A DNA stretch of 61,063 bases from Rhodospirillum sp. (GTDB lineage Bacteria; Pseudomonadota; Alphaproteobacteria; Rhodospirillales; Rhodospirillaceae): positions 1-61,063 of the forward strand of contig JAIOYK010000033.1 in NCBI GenBank assembly GCA_021741145.1. The letters run 5' to 3'. The first letter of the stretch is position 1. Each line of letters begins with the position of its first letter. The translations under genes were made by a program, and so were the position numbers. The notes under the pieces were generated by a model, which saw nothing but the letters and a program-made list of their open reading frames with translations, made no database searches and was not told where the DNA came from. Positions 46,182 to 54,610 of this stretch are shown piece by piece.

Positions 46182-46709
46182 ATGATCAACCGCGTGTTGA
46201 CCGTCCTTTTTCCCGTGATCCGGATCCTGGCCTGGGTCGGCATGCTGGCCCTGCTTGGGGCCATGTCCATCACGGTCCTCGACATCATCCTCCGGAAAAT
46301 CGGGCTGGGCGGCATTCCCGGCGCGGTCGATCTCGTCCAACTGACCATCCTGTGGGCGGCTTTCCTGGCCATCCCCCTGGGGTTCACCCGGCATGGACAT
46401 GTGGCGGTCTCCATGGTCGTCGAACACTTCGGAACCCGAGGGCAAGCCTCCTCCCTCGCCCTGTCCATGGGCGCCGCCTGTCTTGTGATGTCCGGTATCG
46501 CCTGGTTTGGCGCGGACAAGGCGCTCCAGCAATGGACCTATGGGGATGCCTCCCTGACCATCGGCGTTCCCATGATCCTCTATTGGATCCCCCTGGTGGT
46601 GGGGTCGACTTTCGCCGCGCTGGCGGTGTTCCTCATGTTCCTCGGTGCCCTCGGCGCCCTGGTCTCCGGGCGGCCCAATCCGCTGCTCGACCTTAGCGGA
46701 AGGGCCTGA
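46182..46709 (+). CDS. dctQ: TRAP transporter small permease subunit DctQ
   Basis: A 175-residue four-span DctQ protein: AWVGMLALLGAMSITVLDII, LTILWAAFLAIPLGFTRHGH, ALSMGAACLVMSGIAWFGA and YWIPLVVGSTFAALAVFLMF. AAGGAG lies 6 bases upstream of the ATG. It partners the DctM encoded 4 bp downstream. Confidence 0.9.
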   Translation: MINRVLTVLFPVIRILAWVGMLALLGAMSITVLDIILRKIGLGGIPGAVDLVQLTILWAAFLAIPLGFTRHGHVAVSMVVEHFGTRGQASSLALSMGAACLVMSGIAWFGADKALQQWTYGDASLTIGVPMILYWIPLVVGSTFAALAVFLMFLGALGALVSGRPNPLLDLSGRA

Positions 46710-46713
46710 CCCC

Positions 46714-48015
46714 ATGGCCGACACGACCCTTGTGCTCCTCTCCTTCGTCGCCCTGTTCGGCCTGATCATCATGCGCGTGCCCATCGCCATCGCCATGGGG
46801 CTGGTGGGTCTGGTGGGGGGGTGGATGGTCAACGGCTTTTTCTCCGTCGGCTTCATCCTGGGGACCATCCCCTTCGATTCCGTCTTTCCCTATGGCCTGT
46901 CCGTGGTGCCCCTGTTCGTCATGATGGGCGTTTTCGCCGCCCGGGCGGGGCTGTCCAAGGCGCTTTATGACTCGGTCCATGCCTTCATGGGCCATTTCCG
47001 GGGCGGTCTTGCCATGGCGACCGTGGGAGCCTGCGCCGTCTTCGGGGCCATCTGCGGGTCCTCCCTGGCCACCGCGGCGACCATGTGCCGGGTCGCCATG
47101 CCGGAAATGCGTGCCCGTCATTACGACGACGGCTTGGCCTCGGCGACCATCGCCGCGGGCGGCACCCTGGGCGTCCTCATCCCGCCCTCGGTGATCATGG
47201 TCATCTACGCTCTGCTGACCGAGCAATCCATCGGCAAGATGTTCTCCGCCGCCCTCATTCCCGGCTTGGTGGCGACGGGCCTGTACATGGCGGCGATCAC
47301 CATCTGGACCTGGCGAAACCCGTCCCTGGGACCGGCGGACGCCAGGATCCCCTGGTCCGGGCGACGGGAGGCTCTGAAGCGGGTCTGGCCCGTCGGGTTG
47401 CTGTTCCTGCTGGTCATCGGGGGCATCTATCTGGGGTGGTTCTCGCCGACCGAGGCCGCCGCCGTGGGCGCCGCGGGCGCCCTGTTGCTGGCCGTCCTGC
47501 GCGGCGCGCTGACCAAAGCCGTCTTCCTGGACAGCATGACCGAAACCGCCATGACCAGCGGTATGATCTTCCTGGTCCTGATCGGCACCGCCCTGTTCAA
47601 CTACTTCGTTGAATCCGCGGGTCTGCCCCAAGCCCTGGTCGCCTTCGTCACCGATCTGGGGTGGGTACCCATGGCGGTCCTGGTGGCGCTGATCGTCTTT
47701 TACCTGATCCTCGGCTGCTTCATGGATGCCCTGTCCATGATCCTGTTGACCCTGCCCTTCGTTTACCCGCTGATCACCAGCCTGGGTCTGGATCCCATCT
47801 GGTTTGGCGTGATCATGGTCTCCGTCGTCGAAGTCGGATTGATCACCCCGCCCGTGGGCATGAACCTGTTCATCATCATGGCGGGCACGCCTGGGTTGAC
47901 CCTGGGGACGATCAGCCGGGGGATCGTCGCCTTCCTCGTCGCCGACGCGGCGCGGCTTGTCCTGCTCGTGCTCTTTCCGGCCCTGTCCTTGTGGCTCCCC
48001 TCCCTCATGGAATAG
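46714..48015 (+). CDS. dctM: TRAP transporter large permease subunit DctM
   Basis: A 433-residue twelve-span DctM transporter. Motifs: MRVPIAIAMGLVGLVGGWMV, ICGSSLATAATMCRVAMPEM, GTLGVLIPPSVIMVIYALLT, FSPTEAAAVGAAGALLL and VEVGLITPPVGMNLFIIMAG, ending LSLWLPSLME. Length and ends are normal. The marR gene follows 70 bp later. Confidence 0.94.
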   Translation: MADTTLVLLSFVALFGLIIMRVPIAIAMGLVGLVGGWMVNGFFSVGFILGTIPFDSVFPYGLSVVPLFVMMGVFAARAGLSKALYDSVHAFMGHFRGGLAMATVGACAVFGAICGSSLATAATMCRVAMPEMRARHYDDGLASATIAAGGTLGVLIPPSVIMVIYALLTEQSIGKMFSAALIPGLVATGLYMAAITIWTWRNPSLGPADARIPWSGRREALKRVWPVGLLFLLVIGGIYLGWFSPTEAAAVGAAGALLLAVLRGALTKAVFLDSMTETAMTSGMIFLVLIGTALFNYFVESAGLPQALVAFVTDLGWVPMAVLVALIVFYLILGCFMDALSMILLTLPFVYPLITSLGLDPIWFGVIMVSVVEVGLITPPVGMNLFIIMAGTPGLTLGTISRGIVAFLVADAARLVLLVLFPALSLWLPSLME

Positions 48016-48085
48016 GCGGAGTGGAAACAAAGCCTTCCCTCTCCCCCATTGTTCCAAGACTGGCCAAAAAAGGAGCCGATATGTA

Positions 48086-48577
48086 ATGCCCGACCAAGCA
48101 AGGACACCAGAAGAGACGGTCTTCGTCCTGTCCGACTTCTTTCCCTATAAGGTCCGTATTTTCTACACCGCGGTCAGCGGCGCCGTCCGGCAGGTCTACA
48201 TGTCGCTTCACGGCTTGTCGGTCAACGAATGGCGGACCCTGGCGGTTCTAAACGGGCACGACCCCCTCTCGGCCAAGGAAATTGTCGCCCGGTCCTCCAT
48301 GGACAAGGTCAACGTCTCCCGCGCCATCTCCGCCCTGCAAAAGAAGGGGATCCTGGAACGCCACATCGACCCGACGGACCGGCGCCGTGTTCTTCTCCGC
48401 CTGACCCGCAAGGGCCGCCGGATCCTCATGGAGTTGCTGCCCGAGGTGAAACGGGTGGAAGACCGCATGCTCGATGGCCTGTCGCCCGAGGAACGGGAGA
48501 CTTTCCTCCGTCTCATGGCGCGGGTGACCGCCAATGCCCGGGCCATTGGCCCCCCCATCCGAGGAGAACACCATTAA
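48086..48577 (+). CDS. MarR family regulator of the aromatic island
   Basis: A 163-residue winged-helix regulator. The recognition region is AKEIVARSSMDKVNVSRAIS and the wing is DPTDRRRVLLRLTRKG, followed by a dimerisation helix. It is placed in the transporter-isomerase transcript, one base before maiA, and likely senses the aromatic substrate or a CoA/acid derivative. AGGAG is spaced about 10 bases from this ATG, but better spaced (5 bases) to an ATG-TAA start-stop pair at 48081-48086 that overlaps the true start by one base. Confidence 0.9.
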   Translation: MPDQARTPEETVFVLSDFFPYKVRIFYTAVSGAVRQVYMSLHGLSVNEWRTLAVLNGHDPLSAKEIVARSSMDKVNVSRAISALQKKGILERHIDPTDRRRVLLRLTRKGRRILMELLPEVKRVEDRMLDGLSPEERETFLRLMARVTANARAIGPPIRGEHH

Positions 48578-48578
48578 C

Positions 48579-49220
48579 ATGAAGCTTTATACCTATTGGC
48601 GGTCCTCCGCGGCCTACCGGGTCCGCATCGCCCTCAACCTGAAGGGCCTGGAGGTCGAAATGGCCTCGGTCCACTTGGCCAAGGGAGACCAGGAGCGGCA
48701 GGCCTACGGCGCGATAAATCCGCAAAAGCTGATCCCCTGCCTGGAGCTGGACGACGGCATGGTGATCGCCCAATCCCTGGCGATTATCGAATACCTGGAT
48801 GAAACCCATCCCAACCCCGCCCTCCTGCCGGCGGATCCCGTGGCCCGGGCCCGGACGCGCGCCCTGGCCCAGGCCATCGCCGTGGACATTCACCCCGTCA
48901 ACAATCTGCGGGTCCTAAAATACTTAAAGGGCGTGTTGGGACTCTCCGAGTCGGCCAAGGACACGTGGTATACCCATTGGATCCTGGAAGGCTTCGCGGG
49001 CGTGGAGGAGAGCCTGACCCGAAGCGCGATCCCGGGTCCCTTCCTGGGTGGCGCGGCCCCCGGTTTGTTCGAGATCTGCCTGATCCCCCAACTGTACAAC
49101 GCCCGCCGTTTCTCGGTCGACCTCTCCCCCTTCCCCCGGTTGACGGCCATCGAGGAGCTCTGCGTGGCCCTCCCCGCCTTCAAGCGCGCGGCGCCGGAAA
49201 ACCAGCCCGACGCCCAATAG
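48579..49220 (+). CDS. maiA: Maleylacetoacetate isomerase-like zeta-class GST
   Basis: A 213-residue zeta-class glutathione S-transferase. The hallmark SSAAYRVRIALNLKG near the N-terminus (residues 9-23) matches the SSCSWRVRIAL-type catalytic motif with Ala-Tyr substitutions in the middle. INPQKLIPCLELDDG and QSLAIIEYLDETHP bind glutathione. It isomerises maleyl- to fumaryl-acetoacetate or -pyruvate, feeding the FAH-like hydrolase. AGGAG is about 11 bases upstream of the ATG; marR ends one base before. Confidence 0.92.
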   Translation: MKLYTYWRSSAAYRVRIALNLKGLEVEMASVHLAKGDQERQAYGAINPQKLIPCLELDDGMVIAQSLAIIEYLDETHPNPALLPADPVARARTRALAQAIAVDIHPVNNLRVLKYLKGVLGLSESAKDTWYTHWILEGFAGVEESLTRSAIPGPFLGGAAPGLFEICLIPQLYNARRFSVDLSPFPRLTAIEELCVALPAFKRAAPENQPDAQ

Positions 49221-49258
49221 GCGTCCCTTTCCAGAGCCACATTTTCCAGAGTCACGTC

Positions 49259-49291
49259 AAAAAGGCGCCCATCCCCATGGGGGAGGGCGCC
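49259..49291 (-). terminator. Terminator downstream of hemerythrin/chemoreceptor locus
   Basis: Hairpin 49264-49291 (GGCGCCC...GGGCGCC with a short C/G inner stem), followed on the minus strand by T5 (A-run 49259-49263). It also separates the convergent maiA transcript. Confidence 0.78.
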
Positions 49292-49328
49292 GTGACTCGT
49301 GGACGGGAGGGAAAGCCAACCACCCCGA

Positions 49329-49724
49329 TCAGGCGGCCTTTTTCTTGTTGGACTTGGCGAAGGCCGCGACCTTGGCGTCCTGATCGCGGATGTGGCTTTC
49401 CCACCAGCTCCCCAACAGTCCCATCAGATCCATGACCGCGGCATCCTTGTCCTTGCCTGCCCGACCATCCAGGCTCCTCAGTCGCGTCAGGAACTGGTTG
49501 TGCTCCTTGACATGCATGTCTACGTCCGGGAACCCGATCCGGGTCATGAAGGCCTCTTCCTCGGCGAAATGCGTTTCCGTATGGCGCTTCAACTGGGCCA
49601 GGGATTGGTTGAGTTCCTGTTCCGTGGCCCCATCGGTTACCTTGCGGTACACCGCGTTGACCATATCCATCAGGCGCCTGTGGTCGTCGTCGATGGACTT
49701 GATCCCGAAGGCGAGACTCTCGTT
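49329..49724 (-). pseudogene. Bacteriohemerythrin domain cut from chemoreceptor by a stop codon
   Basis: Full 131-residue O2-binding hemerythrin domain: FGIKSIDDDHRRLM, ETHFAEEEAFM, HVKEHNQFL and SHIRDQD supply all usual iron ligands. It is in the same reading frame as the upstream chemoreceptor, joined by ...GGLVT-TAG-NESLAFG. Family members start V-x-W or VTW here, so TAG stands where TGG (Trp) is expected: a one-base nonsense change. The only in-frame ATG (49670) lies after the first His ligand, so separate translation would give a damaged domain. Confidence 0.85.
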
Positions 49725-51401
49725 CTAGGTCACGAGCCCGCCTTCTCGGCCTTCCTGGCTGTTCATGCCTTTCAGGAAGATGGCGACTTCCCGCTTCAGG
49801 GAACCCGCCTGTTCGCCCAGGGCGACGCTGGCCTCTTCCATGTCCTCGGCGCGCCGATTGGACTCTTCCGCGGACTTGCGCACCTTGATGATGGCTTGGG
49901 TCACCGCTTCGGTTCCCCGGGCGGCCTCGTCCACATTGCGGGCGATCTCCTGGGTCGCGGCGCCCTGCTCCTCCACGGCCGAGGAAATACTCGCCGCGAT
50001 ACCATGAACCTCGCTGATCACGCGGCTCACATCCCCAATGGCCGACACGCTGGTTTCCGTGGCGCTCTGGACATCGGCGATACGTTGAACAATATCCACC
50101 GTCGCCTTCTGGGTCTGGTTGGCGAGGCTCTTTACCTCTCCAGCCACGACGGCGAAGCCTTTCCCGGCGTCCCCGGCCCGGGCCGCCTCGATGGTGGCAT
50201 TCAGGGCCAACAGATTGGTTTGTTCGGCGATATCGCTGATCAGGCCGACAATCTCGGAAATCTGTCCCACCCGGCGCTGCAAATCGTTGATACCTCCGCT
50301 GGCCCGATCGGCGTCGGTCACGGCGCGCTCCGCCACGTCCGAGGATTCCAGAACCCGCCGTGCGATCTCGCCGATGGAGGCGCTCAATTCCTCGGCGGCG
50401 GAGGCCACGGTCTGCACATTGGCCGAAGCCTGTTCCGCCGCGGCGGACACCTCGCTCGCCTCTTCCATGGTTGAATTGGCGCCATTGGTCATATCCACGG
50501 CCATGGATTTCATGCCGTGATCGGCCGAAGCGAGTCCGTCAAGCACACGCACGACGGTCATCTCGAAGGCCCGCACCTTCTCTTCCATATCCTTGCGCCG
50601 GGCTTCCTTGGCGGCTTGGTCGCGGTCGTGCTCCTCGCTCAAGCGCCGAGCCTCTCGCATATGTTCCCGGAAGACCACCACGGCATTGGCCATGGCGCCC
50701 ACCTCGTCGGCGCGTCCCTCGCCCTCCACGGTGACATTCAAGTCCCCTTCGGCGAGGCCCCGCATGGTCTTGGTCATGGCGAGAAGCGGACCGGTCAAAC
50801 CGCGGGCGACCATGGTGGACAAAAGCGCCAACCCAAGCACCAGAACCAAAACCACACCCCCGAAAATCAGGGCCTGATCGATGAAGGCCGCGTCCACGTC
50901 GTCAACATAGATACCCGAACCGATGATCCAGCCCATGTCAGGCACCGCTTGCACGTAGGTGATCTTTGGAAGGGGATTGCCTCCGGCCTTTTTCGGCCAG
51001 TCATAGCTCACGAAACCCGATCCCTGGGTCTCGGCGACAGAGACCATGTCCTTGAAAAAGGAAACGCCGTTCGAGTCCTTATCCTGAATCCGAATGGTCC
51101 CATCCAACTCGGGCGAAATCGGATGCATCACCACGCGCCCCTGGAAATCTAGGATAAAGAGATAATCCCCATTCCCGTACCGGGCGGCGCGGACCAAATC
51201 CTTCGCCGCCTCCGACTTCCCGGCGACCTTGACTTGCGTGACGGCCATGTCGACGACGGCCTTCACCTTGTCCTGACGGTCCTCCATCATGGTCGACCGC
51301 AATTGACCCAGACCAATGGCGGCCGTAGCGACAATACCCGCAAGGGACACCACCACGAGGACGGCCAGTTTTCTGGAAACTGGCAAACGGTCAAGAATCA
51401 T
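49725..51401 (-). CDS. Cache-domain methyl-accepting chemotaxis protein
   Basis: A 558-residue chemoreceptor. Span 1 is near residues 10-30 ([20 protein letters not shown]). A periplasmic single-Cache domain covers about 35-180 ([34 protein letters not shown]). Span 2 is near 183-205, then HAMP and the signalling hairpin with the intact tip [23 protein letters not shown] at 51401 has AGGA upstream; TTG at 51410 is an alternative. It ends at a TAG that separates it from an in-frame hemerythrin domain, so the ancestral protein was probably about 690 residues. Confidence 0.93.
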   Translation of the reverse strand: MILDRLPVSRKLAVLVVVSLAGIVATAAIGLGQLRSTMMEDRQDKVKAVVDMAVTQVKVAGKSEAAKDLVRAARYGNGDYLFILDFQGRVVMHPISPELDGTIRIQDKDSNGVSFFKDMVSVAETQGSGFVSYDWPKKAGGNPLPKITYVQAVPDMGWIIGSGIYVDDVDAAFIDQALIFGGVVLVLVLGLALLSTMVARGLTGPLLAMTKTMRGLAEGDLNVTVEGEGRADEVGAMANAVVVFREHMREARRLSEEHDRDQAAKEARRKDMEEKVRAFEMTVVRVLDGLASADHGMKSMAVDMTNGANSTMEEASEVSAAAEQASANVQTVASAAEELSASIGEIARRVLESSDVAERAVTDADRASGGINDLQRRVGQISEIVGLISDIAEQTNLLALNATIEAARAGDAGKGFAVVAGEVKSLANQTQKATVDIVQRIADVQSATETSVSAIGDVSRVISEVHGIAASISSAVEEQGAATQEIARNVDEAARGTEAVTQAIIKVRKSAEESNRRAEDMEEASVALGEQAGSLKREVAIFLKGMNSQEGREGGLVT

Positions 51402-51950
51402 TTGTTCCAATCCTGATCCAAGGGTTGCTGGAATAGAATTGGCCTCTGAATGGTATCCCCCCGGGCCAGCTTATTCCATGCCATTCATATGGTCTTATGG
51501 CAAATTGCGCACATCCCTCATAAGACTACAATAGATAGGTGAGAAATATATGAAATCAAAAATGTTATACAACCGATCAATTTAAATGGTGAAACGGGAA
51601 CCGATTACCCCAATTATTAGATATATCTATTATTTCATGTTCCACCAGCGCTCCACGCTATACCCTCACCTTGTTCGATCCCGAGTCGCGCTGTCCCGGG
51701 GTCCTTCCGAGCACCGGAGTCCTTCTGAGCGGTCGGGAGAGGAAGCATCGCATGCTTGCTTGGCAAGCCTTAGCGACAGCTGACAGGTGACAGGTGACAG
51801 GTGACGTCTCACGCGTGGGCGGAGGATGACCGACCTAAAAATGTTCACCCAGCTTGGGCGACGGGATGCGTTTCATCAATTCCTTTTCACCACGCGCCAA
51901 GTAGCATTACAGGATCAGCTCCCACCGCCCCAAACAGGATCGGAGTGTCC
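51402..51950. other. Long AT-rich intergenic region with heptamer repeats
   Basis: No gene supported in 549 bp. 51530-51650 is distinctly AT-rich. 51748-51776 has two small hairpins (AAGCAT-CGC-ATGCTT, then GCTT-GGC-AAGC). At 51781-51801 the heptamer TGACAGG is repeated three times, then TGAC. Confidence 0.6.
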
Positions 51951-52298
51951 ATGAGAATCGCCATCGCCAGCCAGAACCGCCGCACGGTCTCCGCCCATCC
52001 GGGTAAGACCCGCGTCTTTCTCGTCCATACCGCCGAGATGGGCGGGGAGCCAGGTCCCGCCGAAGTCCTGGAACTGCCCAAGGATGGGATGATCCACGGC
52101 TATTCCCACGATGCGGCTCACCCCCTCTATACCATGAATGTGTTGATCTCCAAAACGGCGGGAGCTGGCTTTCTCCGGCGCATGGCCGCGCGGGGCGTAT
52201 CCGTGGCCATCACCGACCTGGACGACCCGGAGGAGGCCATCCGCGCCTATCTGGCCGGAGATCTGGCCCCCGTGGAAGCACCGCCCTTGTCGGCCTGA
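51951..52298 (+). CDS. NifX/NifB-type molybdenum cofactor-binding domain protein
   Basis: A 115-residue protein of the dinitrogenase iron-molybdenum cofactor fold: MRIAIASQNRRTVSAHPGKT at the start, then LPKDGMIHGYSH and SKTAGAGFLRRMAARGVSVA. In nitrogen fixers such domains carry FeMo-co precursors; outside nif clusters the role is unclear. The neighbouring ModABC-like transporter suggests a molybdenum or tungsten link. Its 3' end overlaps the convergent ATPase gene by 52 bp. Confidence 0.87.
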   Translation: MRIAIASQNRRTVSAHPGKTRVFLVHTAEMGGEPGPAEVLELPKDGMIHGYSHDAAHPLYTMNVLISKTAGAGFLRRMAARGVSVAITDLDDPEEAIRAYLAGDLAPVEAPPLSA

Positions 52299-52918
52299 AC
52301 AAGCTTACCATCGCGCAAATAGATGACCCGATCGGCCAGGACCCTGGCTTCCTCTGGATCATGGGTGACAACCAGGGCCGTCATGCCCAAGGTCCGACGG
52401 AGTCCCCCAACCTCCGCCCACAATTGGCGGCGGGTCTCCGGATCCAGGCTGGAAAAGGGCTCGTCCAGCAGCAACAGGCTCGGACGCCGGGCCAAGGCCC
52501 GGGCCAGGGCCGCCCGTTGACGCTCGCCACCCGATAGCTGGTCCGGCCGCCGGTCGGCCCGATGGGTGATGGCACAAAGCTCCAGGGTCCGCCGCACCCG
52601 CTCGGCCCGCCTCCCGGCGCTTGCCTGGTCGAAGAACAGGACCAACCGCAGAGACGCCGCGACGCTCAGATGGGGAAAGGCCAGGACGTCCTGGGAGAGA
52701 TACCCGATGTCCCGGTGGTGGGGTGGGGTCCGCTCCATGGGCCGCCCATCGAAGCGGATCCTCCCGCCATGGGGAATGAGACCGGCCACGGCCTTGAGCA
52801 GGGTCGTCTTCCCCGAACCCGACGGCCCCAGCAGGGCCACGGCTTCGCCATCGGCCACGGACAGGTCAAGGGGACCGAGGAAAGGCGTCGTCACCCCCTC
52901 CAAGTCAAGCCGGGGCAT
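52247..52918 (-). CDS. modC: ABC transporter ATP-binding protein (ModC-like)
   Basis: A 223-residue ABC ATPase: Walker A LLGPSGSGKTTLLKAVAG near residues 30-47, signature LSGGERQRAALARALARRPS and Walker B LLLLDEPFSSLD, with the H-loop VVTHDPEEARVLADRV. It lacks the C-terminal TOBE domain of classical ModC, so substrate assignment rests on neighbours. It overlaps the permease gene by 14 bp. Confidence 0.85.
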   Translation of the reverse strand: MPRLDLEGVTTPFLGPLDLSVADGEAVALLGPSGSGKTTLLKAVAGLIPHGGRIRFDGRPMERTPPHHRDIGYLSQDVLAFPHLSVAASLRLVLFFDQASAGRRAERVRRTLELCAITHRADRRPDQLSGGERQRAALARALARRPSLLLLDEPFSSLDPETRRQLWAEVGGLRRTLGMTALVVTHDPEEARVLADRVIYLRDGKLVQADKGGASTGARSPAR

Positions 52919-53708
52919 GGCCCGCTCCCCTTTCCGAGCCCCCCGTCAGCGCGCGGATACCCAGCAGAAGACAAAAGGCGAGGCTCAGCAGCAGCAGCGC
53001 GCAAGCAATGGCGATCTCGGTCTCCCCACTGGCGATATTGAGGAAAACAGCCATGGGCAGCGTCTCGGTCCGCATGCGGGTCGCCCCCGCGACCATCAGA
53101 GTGGCCCCGAACTCTCCCAGGGCCCGGGCCCAGGCGAGGATAGCCGCCGAGACCAATCCCCGCCCGGCCATGGGAACCTCCACCAACAGGAAAGCCCATC
53201 CGGGAGACAGGCCCAGGGTCGCGGCCTGCCCGGCGTAATCCGGGTTCACCGCCTGGAAGGCGGCCCGGGCACTTCGGGTCAGCACGGAAACCGCGATATA
53301 GGTCTGGGCAAGGACCACCCCGGCGGGGGAGAACAACAGCCCGAAGGGATCCATCCCAAGGACCCCCACCACCGGCCCCTCCCGACCCAGCAGGAACAAG
53401 AGGCCCATCCCAGCGACCAGAGGCGGCGTGACCATGGGCAGGTCCAGCAGGGTTTCCACCAGCACCTTCCCCGGAAAGCGGCGCCGTGCCAGCAGCCAAG
53501 CCGCGGGAATTCCCAGAAAGAGAGCCAAGCCCAGGGCCAAGGCCGAAGTCCGAAGGGACATCAGCAGGGCGAACAGAGTCTCTTCCTGCCCCAGAGCTTC
53601 CAGCAGGCGGTCCAGGGGAAGCTGTCCGATCAAGGCTCCCAATGCACCGAGAATGGTTAGGGCGATGACCGCCAGGGCGCCCCAGGCCAGGATAAGAAGG
53701 GGCGCCAT
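52905..53708 (-). CDS. modB: ABC transporter permease (ModB-like)
   Basis: A 267-residue six-span inner-membrane permease. The coupling motif is WARALGEFGATLMVAGATRM, a very ModB/CysW-like EAA loop, and LPMVTPPLVAGMGLLFLLGR is typical of ModB. ATG at 53708 is chosen. It is 7 bp downstream of the binding-protein gene. Confidence 0.87.
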   Translation of the reverse strand: MAPLLILAWGALAVIALTILGALGALIGQLPLDRLLEALGQEETLFALLMSLRTSALALGLALFLGIPAAWLLARRRFPGKVLVETLLDLPMVTPPLVAGMGLLFLLGREGPVVGVLGMDPFGLLFSPAGVVLAQTYIAVSVLTRSARAAFQAVNPDYAGQAATLGLSPGWAFLLVEVPMAGRGLVSAAILAWARALGEFGATLMVAGATRMRTETLPMAVFLNIASGETEIAIACALLLLSLAFCLLLGIRALTGGSERGAGHAPA

Positions 53709-53715
53709 GGCCGCC

Positions 53716-54486
53716 TCAGTTGGCGGGAACGGCCAGGAACCCGGCATCGGCAAAGGCCGCGAGTCCGCGGGGAGAGGCCAGAAGGTCGACGAAAGCCTTG
53801 GCCGTCCCGGCGTCTGTCGTGGTTTTCAGCACGCCCGCGGTCACTTCCTCGGGCGTGTAGTATTCGGTCGGAATATCCACCATGACCAATTTGTCCGCCG
53901 CCTGAAAGACGGAGGACCGCCCCAGAATCCCCGCGTCCACGTCCCCGTTCAGAACGTAAAGGGCCACCTGCTGCTGGGTGGTGCCCCGGGCGACCACATT
54001 GGCCCGGATCGCCTCGCCCAGGCCCGAGGCGTCGAGGATGGCCTCCGCCGTCCGTCCCAGGGCCATGGCCTTGGGATCCCCCAGGGCGAGGCGCAGTCCG
54101 GGCTTGGCCAGATCGGCGAAGGTGGTGATCTTGTCCGCGTTCTCCTTGCGCAGACCGATCACCGCGGTGTGAAGGGCCAGGGGCACGACGTCGGTGATCT
54201 CACCCCGCCCGGCCAGCTTGTCCGTGTAAAAGGCCGTGCCGGAAACAAAAACATCTCCCCGACCCGTGGCATCATGGCGGGTCAGCATTTGCCCCATACC
54301 GCCGTATTCCACCAGGACGACCTGTCCCGTTTCTTTTTGGAACAGAGTCACCAAAGGCTGGACGGCAGGGCGCAGGCCCGCGCCGGAATAGACGTACAAA
54401 TCGCCAGCCAGGACCGGCACCATGGCCAAACGGCCGAACAACAAAACCGCCCCGGCCAAGCCGAGACACCTCAAGAAACGTCCCAT
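53716..54486 (-). CDS. modA: Molybdate/tungstate-type substrate-binding protein (ModA-like)
   Basis: A 256-residue periplasmic receptor: signal peptide MGRFLRCLGLAGAVLLFGRL ending VLAG, then LYVYSGAGLRPAVQPLVTLF, GDVFVSGTAFYTDKL, ALGDPKAMALGRTAEAILDA and ARGTTQQQVALYVLNGDVDA. This is the ModA/WtpA-like oxyanion group; molybdate or tungstate is inferred from the family and the ModE-like boxes upstream. GGAGGGGAGTG precedes the ATG at 54486. Confidence 0.85.
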   Translation of the reverse strand: MGRFLRCLGLAGAVLLFGRLAMVPVLAGDLYVYSGAGLRPAVQPLVTLFQKETGQVVLVEYGGMGQMLTRHDATGRGDVFVSGTAFYTDKLAGRGEITDVVPLALHTAVIGLRKENADKITTFADLAKPGLRLALGDPKAMALGRTAEAILDASGLGEAIRANVVARGTTQQQVALYVLNGDVDAGILGRSSVFQAADKLVMVDIPTEYYTPEEVTAGVLKTTTDAGTAKAFVDLLASPRGLAAFADAGFLAVPAN

Positions 54487-54526
54487 GGTCACTCCCCTCC
54501 AACGCCACGGGCGGTCCGCCACGGAC

Positions 54527-54596
54527 CGCTATGCACATCCAAACATAACGATGGTGGGGGCGACCTGACAATCGTTATGTTTGAACGTGCATAGCG
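54527..54596 (-). promoter_or_regulatory. Two mirrored ModE-like boxes upstream of modA
   Basis: Box 1 (54527-54552) pairs CGCTATG with CATAACG. Box 2 (54571-54596) is its inverted copy with 24 of 26 positions matching, separated by 18 bp. Each box is itself an imperfect palindrome CGYTATG-N12-CATARCG, close to the CGNTATATA...TATATANCG layout of ModE sites. The pair would also form a long hairpin in RNA. Confidence 0.75.
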
Positions 54597-54610
54597 AAAC
54601 AAGACACCAA

